Part shown: one piece after another, positions 41,085-49,539 of the stretch
How positions within the stretch are numbered: the stretch's first letter is position 1
How the letters are laid out: each line of letters opens with the position of its first letter
Source: Verrucomicrobiota bacterium
GTDB taxonomy: Bacteria > Verrucomicrobiota > Verrucomicrobiia > Opitutales > Opitutaceae
DNA length: 64,000 nt
Assembly: GCA_030601755.1 (NCBI GenBank)
Contig: JAUWBF010000009.1
Location: 1-64,000, forward strand
Direction of reading: 5' to 3'
Program-made: the position numbers and the translations under genes
The notes under the pieces: model-generated
Told to the model about the DNA's origin: nothing
What the model saw: only the letters and a program-made list of their open reading frames with translations
Database searches by the model: none

Positions 41085-42032
41085 TCATCGGTCGAGGCGG
41101 GGGTCGAGCCAGCGCTGGAGCACGTCGGCGGCGAGGTTGAGGACGACGTAGCCGGCGGCGACCACGAGGATGCAGCCCTGGGCGAGCAGCACGTCGCGGG
41201 TGGAGATGGCGGCGACGATGGCGCGGCCGATGCCGGGCCAGGCGAAGATGGTTTCCACATAGACCGCGCCGCCGAGCAGGTAGCCGGCCTGCAATGCGAG
41301 CACGGGTATCATGGGCACGAGGGCGTTGCGGAACGCGTGTCCGAAGAGGACGGTGCGCTCGGGCAGGCCTTGGGCGCGGGCGGTGCGCACAAAGTCTTGG
41401 CGCAGCACCTCGAGCATCTGCCCGCGCATGAGCCGGGCGACGATGGCGCTGGTGACGAGCGTGAGCGTGAGCGCCGGCAGCGCGAGGTGGGCGAGCAGGT
41501 CGGGCGCGCCGCCGTCACCGGTGACCGAATACAGGCCGCTGGCGGGGAACCACGGCAGCCACACGGCGAACAGCAGCACGAGGACAAGCCCGAGGGCGAA
41601 GGACGGCGTGGAGATGCCGGCGAGCACGGCGAAGGTGAGCGTGCGGTCGACCCAGGTGGACTGGCGCAGGGCCATGATCGCGCCCGCGCCGAGTCCGAGC
41701 AGGCAGGTGAGGAGGAAGGCGGTGCCGGCGAGCAGCAGGGTGGCGCCGAGGCGCTCGAAGACCTCGTCGGCGACGGGGCGGCTGAGGCTGTGGGCGGTGC
41801 CGAGGTCGCCTTGGAGGATGTTGCCGAGCCAGGCGGCGTATTGCGCCGGCAGCGGACGGTCGAGGGCCATCTCGGCGCGGAGCGCGGTCAGGTTCTCCTC
41901 GTTGGCGAACGGGCCGAGGATCGCCTGCGCGGTGTCGCCGGGGATGAGCGCCATGAGCAGGAACACCACCAGCGAGACACCGAGGAGGATCGGTATCAGC
42001 AGGAGGAGTCGGCGGACGAGGTAGGGGAGCAT
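41085..42032 (-). CDS. dppB: Peptide ABC transporter permease (DppB type)
   Basis: Inner-membrane permease of 315 residues with six hydrophobic segments. It begins MLPYLVRRLLLLIPILLGVS, the usual DppB N-terminal helix, and contains GDLGTAHSLSRPVADEVFERL and the EAA loop VRTARAQGLPERTVLFGHAFRNAL that contacts the ATPase. The C-terminus (FAWPGIGRAIVAAISTRD) is family-typical. The ATG at 42032 was chosen because upstream in-frame sequence is repeat element H. It lies second in the dpp unit, flanked on both sides by palindromic elements of the same kind, so mRNA processing between genes is possible. Confidence 0.93.
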   Translation of the reverse strand: MLPYLVRRLLLLIPILLGVSLVVFLLMALIPGDTAQAILGPFANEENLTALRAEMALDRPLPAQYAAWLGNILQGDLGTAHSLSRPVADEVFERLGATLLLAGTAFLLTCLLGLGAGAIMALRQSTWVDRTLTFAVLAGISTPSFALGLVLVLLFAVWLPWFPASGLYSVTGDGGAPDLLAHLALPALTLTLVTSAIVARLMRGQMLEVLRQDFVRTARAQGLPERTVLFGHAFRNALVPMIPVLALQAGYLLGGAVYVETIFAWPGIGRAIVAAISTRDVLLAQGCILVVAAGYVVLNLAADVLQRWLDPRLDR

Positions 42033-42045
42033 TTTCCGGAGTTGG

Positions 42046-42120
42046 GCCCACGAAATACACGAAAGAACACGAAAGTCGGAGGGGCTGAAATTTTCGTGAG
42101 CTTTCGTGTTTTTCGTGGGC
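42046..42120. repeat. Palindromic intergenic element H
   Basis: GCCCACGAAATACACGAAAG at the left and CTTTCGTGTTTTTCGTGGGC at the right form a nearly perfect inverted repeat. The centre GTCGGAGGGGCTGAAA matches that of element G (GTCGGAGGGTTTGGAA), so these are dispersed copies of one family. Confidence 0.85.
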
Positions 42121-42126
42121 AAAAAA

Positions 42127-43794
42127 TCAGTGTTTGGTGGCTTGGTTGAGGCGGAAGAGGAAGGACGGTTCGAGGCGGAGGTCTTGCACGCGCTGGGACG
42201 CGACGACGTTTTGGCGCCAGTTGCAGACGAAGACCCACGGGGCGTCGGCGTGGACGATGTGTTGGATTTTTCGATACAACGCGGCGCGGGTGGCGGCGTC
42301 GGTTTCGCGGCGGGCTTTTTCGAGCAGGGCGTCGACCTCGGGGTTTTGATAATAACCGGAGTTGAAGCCGCCTTGCTCGGGCGTGGCGGCGGAGCGGAGC
42401 GTGAGGTAGGGGAGCGTGTCGGGGTCGTTGGTCATCCAGGCCATCTGCGCGAGGTCGGCGTCCTCGCCGAGGCCGGCATTCACCTTGGCGAGGTAGGTGT
42501 TCCACTCGTAGGTCTCGATGCGCACGCGCAGGCCGGCGGCGGCGAGGTCGGCCTGGATGGCCTCGGCCATGGCCTTGGGGGCGAGCATGCCGGAGCCGCC
42601 CTCGGTGGCCCAGAGCGTGACCTCCGCGCCATCGGCGCCGGCCTCGCGGATGAGGCGGCGGGCTTCGTCGGGGTCGTGGGGATAGGGCGCGAGGTCGTCG
42701 GCGTGGGCGGGGCCGAATGCGGCGGGCACGGGTCCGGCGGCGACGGTGGCGGTGTCTTGCAGGAGGTGTTCGACGAGCGCGGTTTTGTTGATCGCGAGAT
42801 TGGCGGCCCGGCGGACGCGTTGATCGGCGAAGGGGCCGTGGCGGGTGTTGAGGATCAGGAACCAGAGGTGCGGGCCGGCGGCCTCGATGACCTGAAAGTC
42901 GTCGCGGTCGCGGAAGGCGCCGATCATCTCGACGGGGCTCTCGGTGATGACATCGACGTCGCCGGCGAGCAGTTCGGTGAGGCGGGTATTGTCGTCGGTG
43001 AGCGGGCGGAAGATCACGCGGCGGAGTTGCGCGGCGGGTTGCCAGGTGTCGTCGGCGCGGAGGAGTTCGACGCGGCGGTTGGCGTCCCAGCGGGAGAACT
43101 TGAACGGGCCGGTGCCGACGGGGTGGCGGCCAAAGTCGGCGCGGTATTTTTTGACGGCGGTTGGCGAGACGATCTTGCCGGTCGGGTAGGCGAGGTTGGC
43201 GAGGAAGGGGGCGAACGGTTCCTTGAGGTGAAAGACGACGGTGGCCGCGTCGGGCGTATCGACGCGGTCGATACTGGCGAAAAAGAACGCGAGCGGGAAC
43301 GGCCCGGTGTCGGCCTCGGGGTGGTCGGGATCGAGCAGGCGCTCAAAGGTGTAGCGCACGGCGGCGGCGTCGCAGGGCGTGCCGTCGTGGAAGCGCACGC
43401 CGGGGCGCAGGCGGAAGGTGTAGGCGAGGCCGTCGGGCGAGACGGTCCAGGATTCGGCGAGGGCGGGCTCGATCTCGAGCGTGCCGGAGCGGAAGCGCAC
43501 GAGTCCGTCGTAGAGGTTTTCGATGAGGCGAAAATCGCTGGCGGCGGTGGCGGCCTGCGGGTCGAGCGTGCGCGGCTCGGCGGACTGCGCGACGACGAGC
43601 GTGTCGGCGGGCGTGGCTTGCCGGGAGCAGGCGGGGAGGAAGACGAGGGTCAGGAACGCGGCGAGTGCAGGGAGGATGCGCCACGGATTTTTGCCACAGA
43701 GCCAAGCCGGAGCTCGGACACAGAGGGCACGGAGGAAAGGCGGCCGGAGAAGAGCCGCAAAAGAACGCAGAGATCGCAAAGACAAAGGCTCCAA
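42127..43794 (-). CDS. dppA: Peptide ABC transporter substrate-binding lipoprotein (DppA/OppA type), start disrupted by repeat
   Basis: Family 5 solute-binding protein, lipid-anchored and probably periplasmic. The lipobox LPACS follows the hydrophobic stretch ILPALAAFLTLVF, then TLVVAQSAEPRTLDPQAATA and ENLYDGLVRF open the mature fold; FKFSRWDANR and a PYLTLRSAA-type C-terminus fit the family. The signal n-region reads GKNPWRIL, but its start codon is missing: in the place of an ATG before KNPWR is GGC, which is the end of element I (TTTTGCCACAGAGCC on the other strand). The only in-frame starts lie further up inside the element (TTG at 43794, others shortly after). Either translation now starts there or the gene is silenced. 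First gene of the dpp unit. Confidence 0.85.
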   Translation of the reverse strand: MEPLSLRSLRSFAALLRPPFLRALCVRAPAWLCGKNPWRILPALAAFLTLVFLPACSRQATPADTLVVAQSAEPRTLDPQAATAASDFRLIENLYDGLVRFRSGTLEIEPALAESWTVSPDGLAYTFRLRPGVRFHDGTPCDAAAVRYTFERLLDPDHPEADTGPFPLAFFFASIDRVDTPDAATVVFHLKEPFAPFLANLAYPTGKIVSPTAVKKYRADFGRHPVGTGPFKFSRWDANRRVELLRADDTWQPAAQLRRVIFRPLTDDNTRLTELLAGDVDVITESPVEMIGAFRDRDDFQVIEAAGPHLWFLILNTRHGPFADQRVRRAANLAINKTALVEHLLQDTATVAAGPVPAAFGPAHADDLAPYPHDPDEARRLIREAGADGAEVTLWATEGGSGMLAPKAMAEAIQADLAAAGLRVRIETYEWNTYLAKVNAGLGEDADLAQMAWMTNDPDTLPYLTLRSAATPEQGGFNSGYYQNPEVDALLEKARRETDAATRAALYRKIQHIVHADAPWVFVCNWRQNVVASQRVQDLRLEPSFLFRLNQATKH

Positions 43795-43854
43795 TACTGG
43801 GGTTTAGGTATTATTCCGTTGGTTTGAACTCCGTGGCACTCTGTGTCCGAGCTC
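43690..43854. repeat. Palindromic intergenic element I, overlapping the dppA start
   Basis: GAGCTCGGACACAGAGGGCA (from 43710) pairs with its near-complement at 43829-43854 (CTCCGTGGCACTCTGTGTCC). The flank TTTTGCCACAGAGCCAAGCC matches the edge of element G. A perfect hairpin CTTTTCCCG / CGGGAAAAG follows at about 43857-43877. The element covers the 5' end of dppA. Confidence 0.8.
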
Positions 43855-43892
43855 GACTTTTCCCGCAGCGGGAAAAGTGCTCTCAGTGTCCC

Positions 43893-45077
43893 TTACCCCG
43901 ACTCCTTCGTTTCGTCGGGTTGGGTTTGTTTGATGGGTTCGGCGCCTTTGCGGGTTTCGCTGTCGACCTCGACGCGGCGGGTCTTGGGGAAGGCGTCGAG
44001 GGAGGTGAGGGAGGTTTTCTGCGAGGCGTAGAGCGGGCGTTGCAACGCGTAGGCGACGCAGAGGCGGGCGACGCTTTCGAGGGCGTGGATGTTGGTGCGC
44101 TCGTAGCCGTGCGAGGCGTCGACGCCGAAGGTGATGAGTGCGGTGCGGATGTCGTTGCCGGCGTCGAGGGCGGCGGCACTGTCGCAGCGGTAGTATTTGA
44201 AGATGTCGCGGCGATGGGGGATGCCGTTGTTCTCGCAGAGGTGCAGCAGGTGGTGCGTGAGGTGGTAGTCGAAGGGACCGGTGGAGTCGGCCATGGCGAC
44301 GGTGACGCCGAACTCGGAGGAGTTTTGCCCGGGGGCGCAGGTGCCGTTGTCGATCGAGACGAGCTCGGCGACGTCGCCGTAGAGCACGGACGAGGCGCCG
44401 GAGCCGACCTCTTCCGAGATGGTGAAGATGAGGTGCAGGTCGACGGGCAGTTTCGCCTCGTGGTCGACGAGCCACTTGGCGGCGGTGAGCAGGGCGGCGA
44501 CGCCGGCCTTGTCGTCGAGGTGGCGGGCGGCGACGTAGCCGTTGGGGAAGATCTCAACGTTGGAGTCGAAGCCGACGAAGTCGCCGACGTTGAAGCCGGC
44601 GGCGGCGAGGTCGGCGGTGGACTCGAGTTTCTCGTCGACGCGCAGCTCGACCTGGTCCCAGCCGACGGGCTGGGTGTCGATGCCGTCGTTGTAGGTGTGG
44701 CCGGAGGCCTTGAGCGGGAGAACCTGGCCGCGGTAGATGTGGTCGTCGGTGAAGACGGACACGCGCGCGCCCTCGGCGAAGCGGGCGGACCAGTGGCCGA
44801 CGGGCACGAGGGCGAGGCGGCCGTTGGCCTTGAGCTCCTTGACCTGCGCTCCGAGGGTGTCGACGTGGGCGACGAGGGCGCGGTCGGGGCTGTAGCTGGC
44901 GCCGCCGATGGTGGCGCGGATGGCGCCGCGGCGGGTGAGGTCGAAGCCGATGCCGAGCTCCTTGAGCAGGGTGCAGACCTCGCGCACGACGGGGTCGGTG
45001 TAGCCGCTCGGGCTGTGGATGCCGAGGAGCTTGAGGAGCACGCGGCGGAGGTAGTCGGTGTCGAGTTCGCAGTTCAT
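43893..45077 (-). CDS. M42-family peptidase of the NAGGN osmoprotectant operon
   Basis: Metallo-aminopeptidase-type protein of 394 residues; the subfamily is the one that accompanies N-acetylglutaminylglutamine amide biosynthesis genes. The visible metal-site signature is ALVAHVDTLGAQV (His71, Asp73), followed by RHLDDKAGVAALLTA and FTISEEVGSGAS with the catalytic Glu pair; DASHGYERTNIHAL supplies a late His. Its ATG overlaps the stop of the synthetase gene (ATGA), so expression is coupled. Its role in the pathway is not established; trimming or recycling of the osmolyte is the usual suggestion. A hydrophilic tail (ETRKGAEPIKQTQPDETKES) is unlike the core. Confidence 0.92.
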   Translation of the reverse strand: MNCELDTDYLRRVLLKLLGIHSPSGYTDPVVREVCTLLKELGIGFDLTRRGAIRATIGGASYSPDRALVAHVDTLGAQVKELKANGRLALVPVGHWSARFAEGARVSVFTDDHIYRGQVLPLKASGHTYNDGIDTQPVGWDQVELRVDEKLESTADLAAAGFNVGDFVGFDSNVEIFPNGYVAARHLDDKAGVAALLTAAKWLVDHEAKLPVDLHLIFTISEEVGSGASSVLYGDVAELVSIDNGTCAPGQNSSEFGVTVAMADSTGPFDYHLTHHLLHLCENNGIPHRRDIFKYYRCDSAAALDAGNDIRTALITFGVDASHGYERTNIHALESVARLCVAYALQRPLYASQKTSLTSLDAFPKTRRVEVDSETRKGAEPIKQTQPDETKESG

Positions 45078-46771
45078 GACCGGGTGTCGCCGGCGGTGGC
45101 GGCGCAGTGGTTTTTCAGGTGCGGGAAGAGCAGGTCGATGAAGCGCTCGGCGGTGGGCTGGGGCTCGTGGTTGGCGAGGCCGGGGCGTTCGTTGGCCTCG
45201 ATGATGACGTAGCGGTCGCCCTCGACGTCGGGCACCATGAGGTCGAGCCCGACGACGGGGATCTCGAGCACGCGGGCGGCCTCGACGGCGGCCTTGGCGA
45301 GGGCGGGGGAGAGGCGCGCGGTGACGTCGTGGATGGTGCCGCCGGTGTGGAGGTTGGCGGTGCGGCGCACGGTGAGGGCGACGCCGTCGGGCAGGACGTC
45401 GGAGAGTTCATGGCCGTTTTCGCGGACGCAGCGTTCGGTGTCGTCGTCCATGGGGATGGAGCTTTCGCCGCCGGTAGCGGCCTCGCGGCGGCGGCTGACG
45501 CGCTCGATGAGTTCGCGCACGGTGTGTTTGCCGTTGCCGGTGACCTCGGCGGGGCGGCGGATGGCTGCGGCGACGACCTCGTAGTTGATGACCACGACGC
45601 GCAGGTCCATGCCCTCACAGAACTGCTCGACGAGCACCTGGTCGTCGAACTCGGCGGCGGCGACGACGGCGCGCTCGACCTGTTCGGGCGTGCGGAGGTC
45701 GACGAAGACGCCCTTGCCCTGTTCGCCGCGCAGGGGTTTCACGACGACGCTGCGGTGCTTGCGCAGGAAGGCGAGGGTGGCGGGCAGGTCGGCGTGCACG
45801 ATCTGCGCGGGGGCGGAGAGGCCGGCGCCGACGAGGAGGTCGCGGGTGAGTTGTTTGTCGTCGCAGCGCGCGAGGGCGATGGCCGAGGTGAGGTCGGTGA
45901 GCGACTCGCGGCAGGTGACGCGGCGGTTGCCGAGGCTGAGGCGAAAGTAGCCGCGGGGCGGGTCGAGCGGCTCCACGGAGATGCCGCGGCGGAGGGCCTC
46001 GTTGATGAGGATGCGGGCGTAAGGGTTGTAGCCTTCCTGCGAGTGACGCGGGATGAAGAGTTTTTCGTTGATCTGGTTGCGCCGCTTGATGGCGAAGACG
46101 GGCACGCGGCGGAAGCCGAGTTTTTCGTAGAGGGCGACGGCGACGGTGTTGTCGTGCAGGACGGAGAGGTCGAGGATGTCGCGTCCGCGATTTTTGAGTT
46201 CGGTGGCGACGGCGTGCACGAGGGCGGCGCCGATGCCGGGGAACTCGGCCTGCGGGTCGACGGCGAGGGCCCAGAGGCTGCCGCTGTTTTGCAGGTCGGG
46301 GAAGCAGGCGGCGTGGTCGACCATGAGGGTGACGCCGAGGATCTCGCCGCTGTCGGGGTGGCGGGCGACGTGGTAGCGGAAACGTTCGTCGGTGCGCTGG
46401 GACCAGACGAGCTCGCTGTCGAGCGGCACCATGTGGAGGGCGCTGTAGATGCGGTTGATGGCGTCGAGGTCTTCCTTGTGCTCGAGGTGGCCGAGGACGA
46501 AGGGCGCGACCAGGTCGGCGGGCGGCGCGTAGGGGGCGAGGTCGAGCCGGTAGGTGTTGGACGGATCGAGGAAGAGGTCCTGCGGGGCCGAGTTGAGGAT
46601 GAGGTGCGGGTCGTTGATGTAGAAGGCGATGTCGCGGCGGCCCGGGCGCTCGGCGAGCACGGCCTGCGCGACCTGCTCGGGCGTGGGAAAGGTGTGGGCG
46701 AAGATCAGACGGCCCCAGCCGACATCGAGGATGACCTCGGTGCCGCCGGAGGATGGACTCGGAGCGGTCAT
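45074..46771 (-). CDS. ngg: N-acetylglutaminylglutamine synthetase (GNAT plus ATP-grasp)
   Basis: Bifunctional enzyme that acetylates glutamine and joins a second glutamine to make the dipeptide precursor of the osmolyte NAGGN. In 565 residues I see an N-terminal region, a GNAT acetyltransferase domain (about 95-230, LWALAVDPQAEFPGIGAALVHA as acetyl-CoA loop, then NTVAVALYEKLGFRRV), and an ATP-grasp domain (about 285-555, VVKPLRGEQGKGVFVDL, VLVEQFCEGMDLRVVVIN, VVGLDLMVPD, VIIEANERPGL). This domain order is specific to the family. The gene is 53 bases below the amidotransferase gene and overlaps the M42 peptidase gene, giving the conserved three-gene unit. Confidence 0.95.
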   Translation of the reverse strand: MTAPSPSSGGTEVILDVGWGRLIFAHTFPTPEQVAQAVLAERPGRRDIAFYINDPHLILNSAPQDLFLDPSNTYRLDLAPYAPPADLVAPFVLGHLEHKEDLDAINRIYSALHMVPLDSELVWSQRTDERFRYHVARHPDSGEILGVTLMVDHAACFPDLQNSGSLWALAVDPQAEFPGIGAALVHAVATELKNRGRDILDLSVLHDNTVAVALYEKLGFRRVPVFAIKRRNQINEKLFIPRHSQEGYNPYARILINEALRRGISVEPLDPPRGYFRLSLGNRRVTCRESLTDLTSAIALARCDDKQLTRDLLVGAGLSAPAQIVHADLPATLAFLRKHRSVVVKPLRGEQGKGVFVDLRTPEQVERAVVAAAEFDDQVLVEQFCEGMDLRVVVINYEVVAAAIRRPAEVTGNGKHTVRELIERVSRRREAATGGESSIPMDDDTERCVRENGHELSDVLPDGVALTVRRTANLHTGGTIHDVTARLSPALAKAAVEAARVLEIPVVGLDLMVPDVEGDRYVIIEANERPGLANHEPQPTAERFIDLLFPHLKNHCAATAGDTRS

Positions 46772-46824
46772 GGTGGTATCGGGAAAATTGATACGGGCGG
46801 ACGAAGGGAGGGGGCGGCGCGCGG

Positions 46825-48600
46825 TCAGGCGTCGACGTGGCGTTGCAGCCAGAGTTCGAGCAGGGCGATCTGCCAGAGTTCGGAACCGCCGAGGGGCGTG
46901 ATGTGGTCCTCGGGCGCGGCGAGGAGTTTTTCAACGTAAGGGCGGTTGAAGAGACCGCGGCGGCGGGCGGCGTCGTTGGTGACGGCGTCGCGGGCCATCT
47001 CGAGGAAGTCGCCGCGCAGGTATTTGAGCGCGGGCACGGGGAAGTAGCCCTTGGGGCGGTCGATGACCTCGGAGGGAATGACGCGGCGGCCGGCTTCCTT
47101 GAGGATGTATTTGCCGCCGTCGGCGATCTTGAGATGCGCGGGCACGGTGGCGGCGAACTCGATGACCTCGTGGTCGAGAAAGGGCACGCGGGCCTCGAGG
47201 CTGGCGGCCATGGTGTTGTTGTCGACACGCTTGACCGGGTCGTCGACGAGCATGACGAGCGCGTCGAGCCGCATGGCCTGGTCGATGGGCTGGCCGGCGC
47301 CGGGACGGGCGAAGTGGTCCTTCACGAAGGCGCGGGCGTGGTCGGCTTCGACGAGCGACGGGTTGACCGCCTCGCGGTAGCCGACGAAGTCGCGGTCGAA
47401 GAAGTGGCGCGCGTAGGTGTCGAGGGCGTTCTGCGAGTCGAGCATGGGCGGATACCAGTGGTAACCGCCAAAAATCTCGTCGGCGCCCTGACCGCTCTGC
47501 ACGACCTTCACGTGCTTGGCGACTTCCTGCGAGAGGAGGTAGAAACCGATGTTGTCGTGGCTGACCATGGGCTCGGACATCTGGCCGATGCAGTCGCGCA
47601 GCGAGGGCAGGGCGCGGGTGGAGTCGATGAAGAGCTTGTGGTGCTTGGTGCCGAATTTTTTGACGATGACGTCGGAGTATTTGAATTCGTCGCCTACTTC
47701 CTGCCCGATGGTCTCGAAGCCGATGGAGAACGTCTCCAGCGCGGAGTGGTTTTGCTCGCAGATTAGCCCGGTGATGAGGCTCGAGTCGAGCCCGCCGGAG
47801 AGCAGCACGCCGACGGGCACGTCGGCCACGAGGCGGCGTTTGACGGCGCGGCGCATGACGTCGAGCGTGGCCTCGATCCAGTCGTTCTTGGACCAGGCGG
47901 TCTGGTCGGCGCGGGTGTCGTAGTCGAGAGTCCAATACGACTTGAGGTCGAACGCGCCGTCGGGCTCCAGCGTGGCGACGGTGCCGGGCGGGAGTTTTTT
48001 GACGCCCTTAAGGATCGTGCGGGCGGGCGGCACCACCGAGTGAAAGCTCATGTAGTGGTTGAGCGCGACGGGATCGATGGCGGTGTCGACGCCGCCGGCC
48101 TTGAGCAGCGCGGGCAGGGTGGAGGCGAAGCGAAAGGTGTCTGGGTTGTGCGTGTAGTAGAGGGGTTTTATGCCGACGCGGTCGCGGGCGATCACCACGC
48201 GGCCGGAGTCGCGCTCGTGGATGGCGAAGGCGAACATGCCGTTGAAGCGCTTCACGCAGTCGGCGCCCCACTTGTGGTAGGCCTTGAGGATGACCTCGGT
48301 GTCGCCGTGGCTGAAGAACCGATAGCCGTGTCCCTGCAGCTCGGCGCGCAGCTCGGGGTAGTTGTAGATCGCGCCGTTGAAGACCAAGGTCAGGCCGAGT
48401 TCGGTGTCGACCATCGGTTGCTGCGCGGCCTCGGTGAGATCAATGATTTTGAGACGCCGGTGCCCAAAGGCCACCCGCCCGCGTTTCACGAGTCCATCGG
48501 CGTCGGGACCGCGCGGGGCCATGCAACCGGACATCTTGGCGACGGCGTCGAGGTCGGCCTCGGCGCCCTTGAATCGGACTTCTCCGCAAATTCCACACAT
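46825..48600 (-). CDS. asnO: N-acetylglutaminylglutamine amidotransferase (asparagine synthetase-like)
   Basis: Class II glutamine amidotransferase that turns the acetylated dipeptide into its C-terminal amide, the compatible solute NAGGN. The 591-residue protein starts MCGICGEV with nucleophile Cys2 after Met removal, has APRGPDADG and GHRRLKIIDLTEAAQQPM in the glutaminase domain, and SGGLDSSLITGL as the ATP pyrophosphatase loop in the synthetase domain. It looks like asparagine synthetase B, but its position before ngg and the M42 gene identifies it. It heads the operon; the AT-rich region upstream to 48888 should hold an osmotically controlled promoter. Confidence 0.94.
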   Translation of the reverse strand: MCGICGEVRFKGAEADLDAVAKMSGCMAPRGPDADGLVKRGRVAFGHRRLKIIDLTEAAQQPMVDTELGLTLVFNGAIYNYPELRAELQGHGYRFFSHGDTEVILKAYHKWGADCVKRFNGMFAFAIHERDSGRVVIARDRVGIKPLYYTHNPDTFRFASTLPALLKAGGVDTAIDPVALNHYMSFHSVVPPARTILKGVKKLPPGTVATLEPDGAFDLKSYWTLDYDTRADQTAWSKNDWIEATLDVMRRAVKRRLVADVPVGVLLSGGLDSSLITGLICEQNHSALETFSIGFETIGQEVGDEFKYSDVIVKKFGTKHHKLFIDSTRALPSLRDCIGQMSEPMVSHDNIGFYLLSQEVAKHVKVVQSGQGADEIFGGYHWYPPMLDSQNALDTYARHFFDRDFVGYREAVNPSLVEADHARAFVKDHFARPGAGQPIDQAMRLDALVMLVDDPVKRVDNNTMAASLEARVPFLDHEVIEFAATVPAHLKIADGGKYILKEAGRRVIPSEVIDRPKGYFPVPALKYLRGDFLEMARDAVTNDAARRRGLFNRPYVEKLLAAPEDHITPLGGSELWQIALLELWLQRHVDA

Positions 48601-48888
48601 AATTAAGTTTACTACTGAGAACCCACTCTGGGAATCTCGCCAGTAAAAACCTGAAATGGCGTCCCTATTGTATTGATGATAAGTTGTTAAAAAAATGCTG
48701 ATGGAGGTTTGTTTCCGAACTGATCGGACTTTAGGCGTTTGTTTCGGATAAGATTTATTTATGCCTTGTTGTTCCTGTCGATAACCTCAGCTGATCCTCT
48801 GCGCAGGCCTCGCCACATACTTCGCGAACCCCTCCGCCCGTGCGCTTTCGCGGTTGCGAAATCAGGGCGGGGCACTGTCTTGGCACAC
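48601..48888. promoter_or_regulatory. AT-rich divergent promoter region
   Basis: These 288 bases between the NAGGN operon and the MBL-ribD operon are much richer in A/T than the surroundings (for example TAAGTTGTTAAAAAAATG and AAGATTTATTTATGCC). No gene is supported. I take it as the site of the divergent promoters, but cannot place boxes with confidence. Confidence 0.5.
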
Positions 48889-49539
48889 GTGTTGAAACTG
48901 CACGTTCTCCCCTCCGGCCTCATCCAGACCAACGCCTACCTGCTGACCGACGCCACGTCGGGCGAGGCCGTGCTCATCGACGCGCCCGGCAAGGTCTGGG
49001 CCAAGGTCGAGCCGATCCTCGCCGCCGAGGGCTGCCGCCTCGTCCAGCTCTGGCTCACGCACGGCCACTGGGATCACATGGAGGGCGGCGCCGAGGTCGT
49101 GCGCGCGACCGGAGCCAAGACCGTTGCGCATCGCGACGACCAGGTGCTCATCGAGACGCCGCAGGTCATGGAGGAGCGCCTGGTCGGCATGATCGGCATG
49201 CGCGTGAAACTCGAGCCCGTCATCGTCGACCGCTGGGTCGTCGACGGCGACCGCATCGACGCGCTCGGTCACGACGTCGAGGTGCGGCACGTGCCGGGGC
49301 ATTGTCCGGGCAACATCCTTTTTCACTTCGCGGCCAACGGCACCGCCTTCGTCGGCGACGCGCTCTTCGCCGGCAGCGTGGGCCGCACCGACCTGCCGGG
49401 CGGCGACACGCAGACCTTGCTCAACGCCATCCGCGAACGCATTTACACGTTGCCCGACGCCACCATCGTCTACCCCGGGCACGGCGGCTCGACCACCGTC
49501 GGACGCGAAAAACAAACCAACCCCTACGTGCGCGCATGA
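48889..49539 (+). CDS. MBL-fold metallo-hydrolase (glyoxalase II-like)
   Basis: Cytoplasmic zinc or iron hydrolase of 216 residues. Metal motif LTHGHWDHMEG (His58, His60, Asp62, His63), then VRHVPGHCPGNILFH, FVGDALFAGSVGRTDLPGGD and a final VYPGHGGSTTVGREK, the exact pattern of the YcbL/GloB-like group. The start is taken as GTG 48889 (MLKLHVLPSG); a TTG three codons earlier is possible, and longer frames add non-homologous sequence. Its stop overlaps the ribD ATG (ATGA). The natural substrate may be a glutathione or other thioester, which is not determined. Confidence 0.9.
   Translation: MLKLHVLPSGLIQTNAYLLTDATSGEAVLIDAPGKVWAKVEPILAAEGCRLVQLWLTHGHWDHMEGGAEVVRATGAKTVAHRDDQVLIETPQVMEERLVGMIGMRVKLEPVIVDRWVVDGDRIDALGHDVEVRHVPGHCPGNILFHFAANGTAFVGDALFAGSVGRTDLPGGDTQTLLNAIRERIYTLPDATIVYPGHGGSTTVGREKQTNPYVRA

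Noticed and set aside
40841-43877. Possible CRISPR array because of repeated blocks
   Set aside because: Repeats are inverted, of differing length and lie singly between genes; there is no regular spacer pattern and no cas gene.
46825-48600. Annotation as asparagine synthetase asnB
   Set aside because: The neighbouring GNAT/ATP-grasp and M42 genes define the NAGGN set, so the amidotransferase role fits better.
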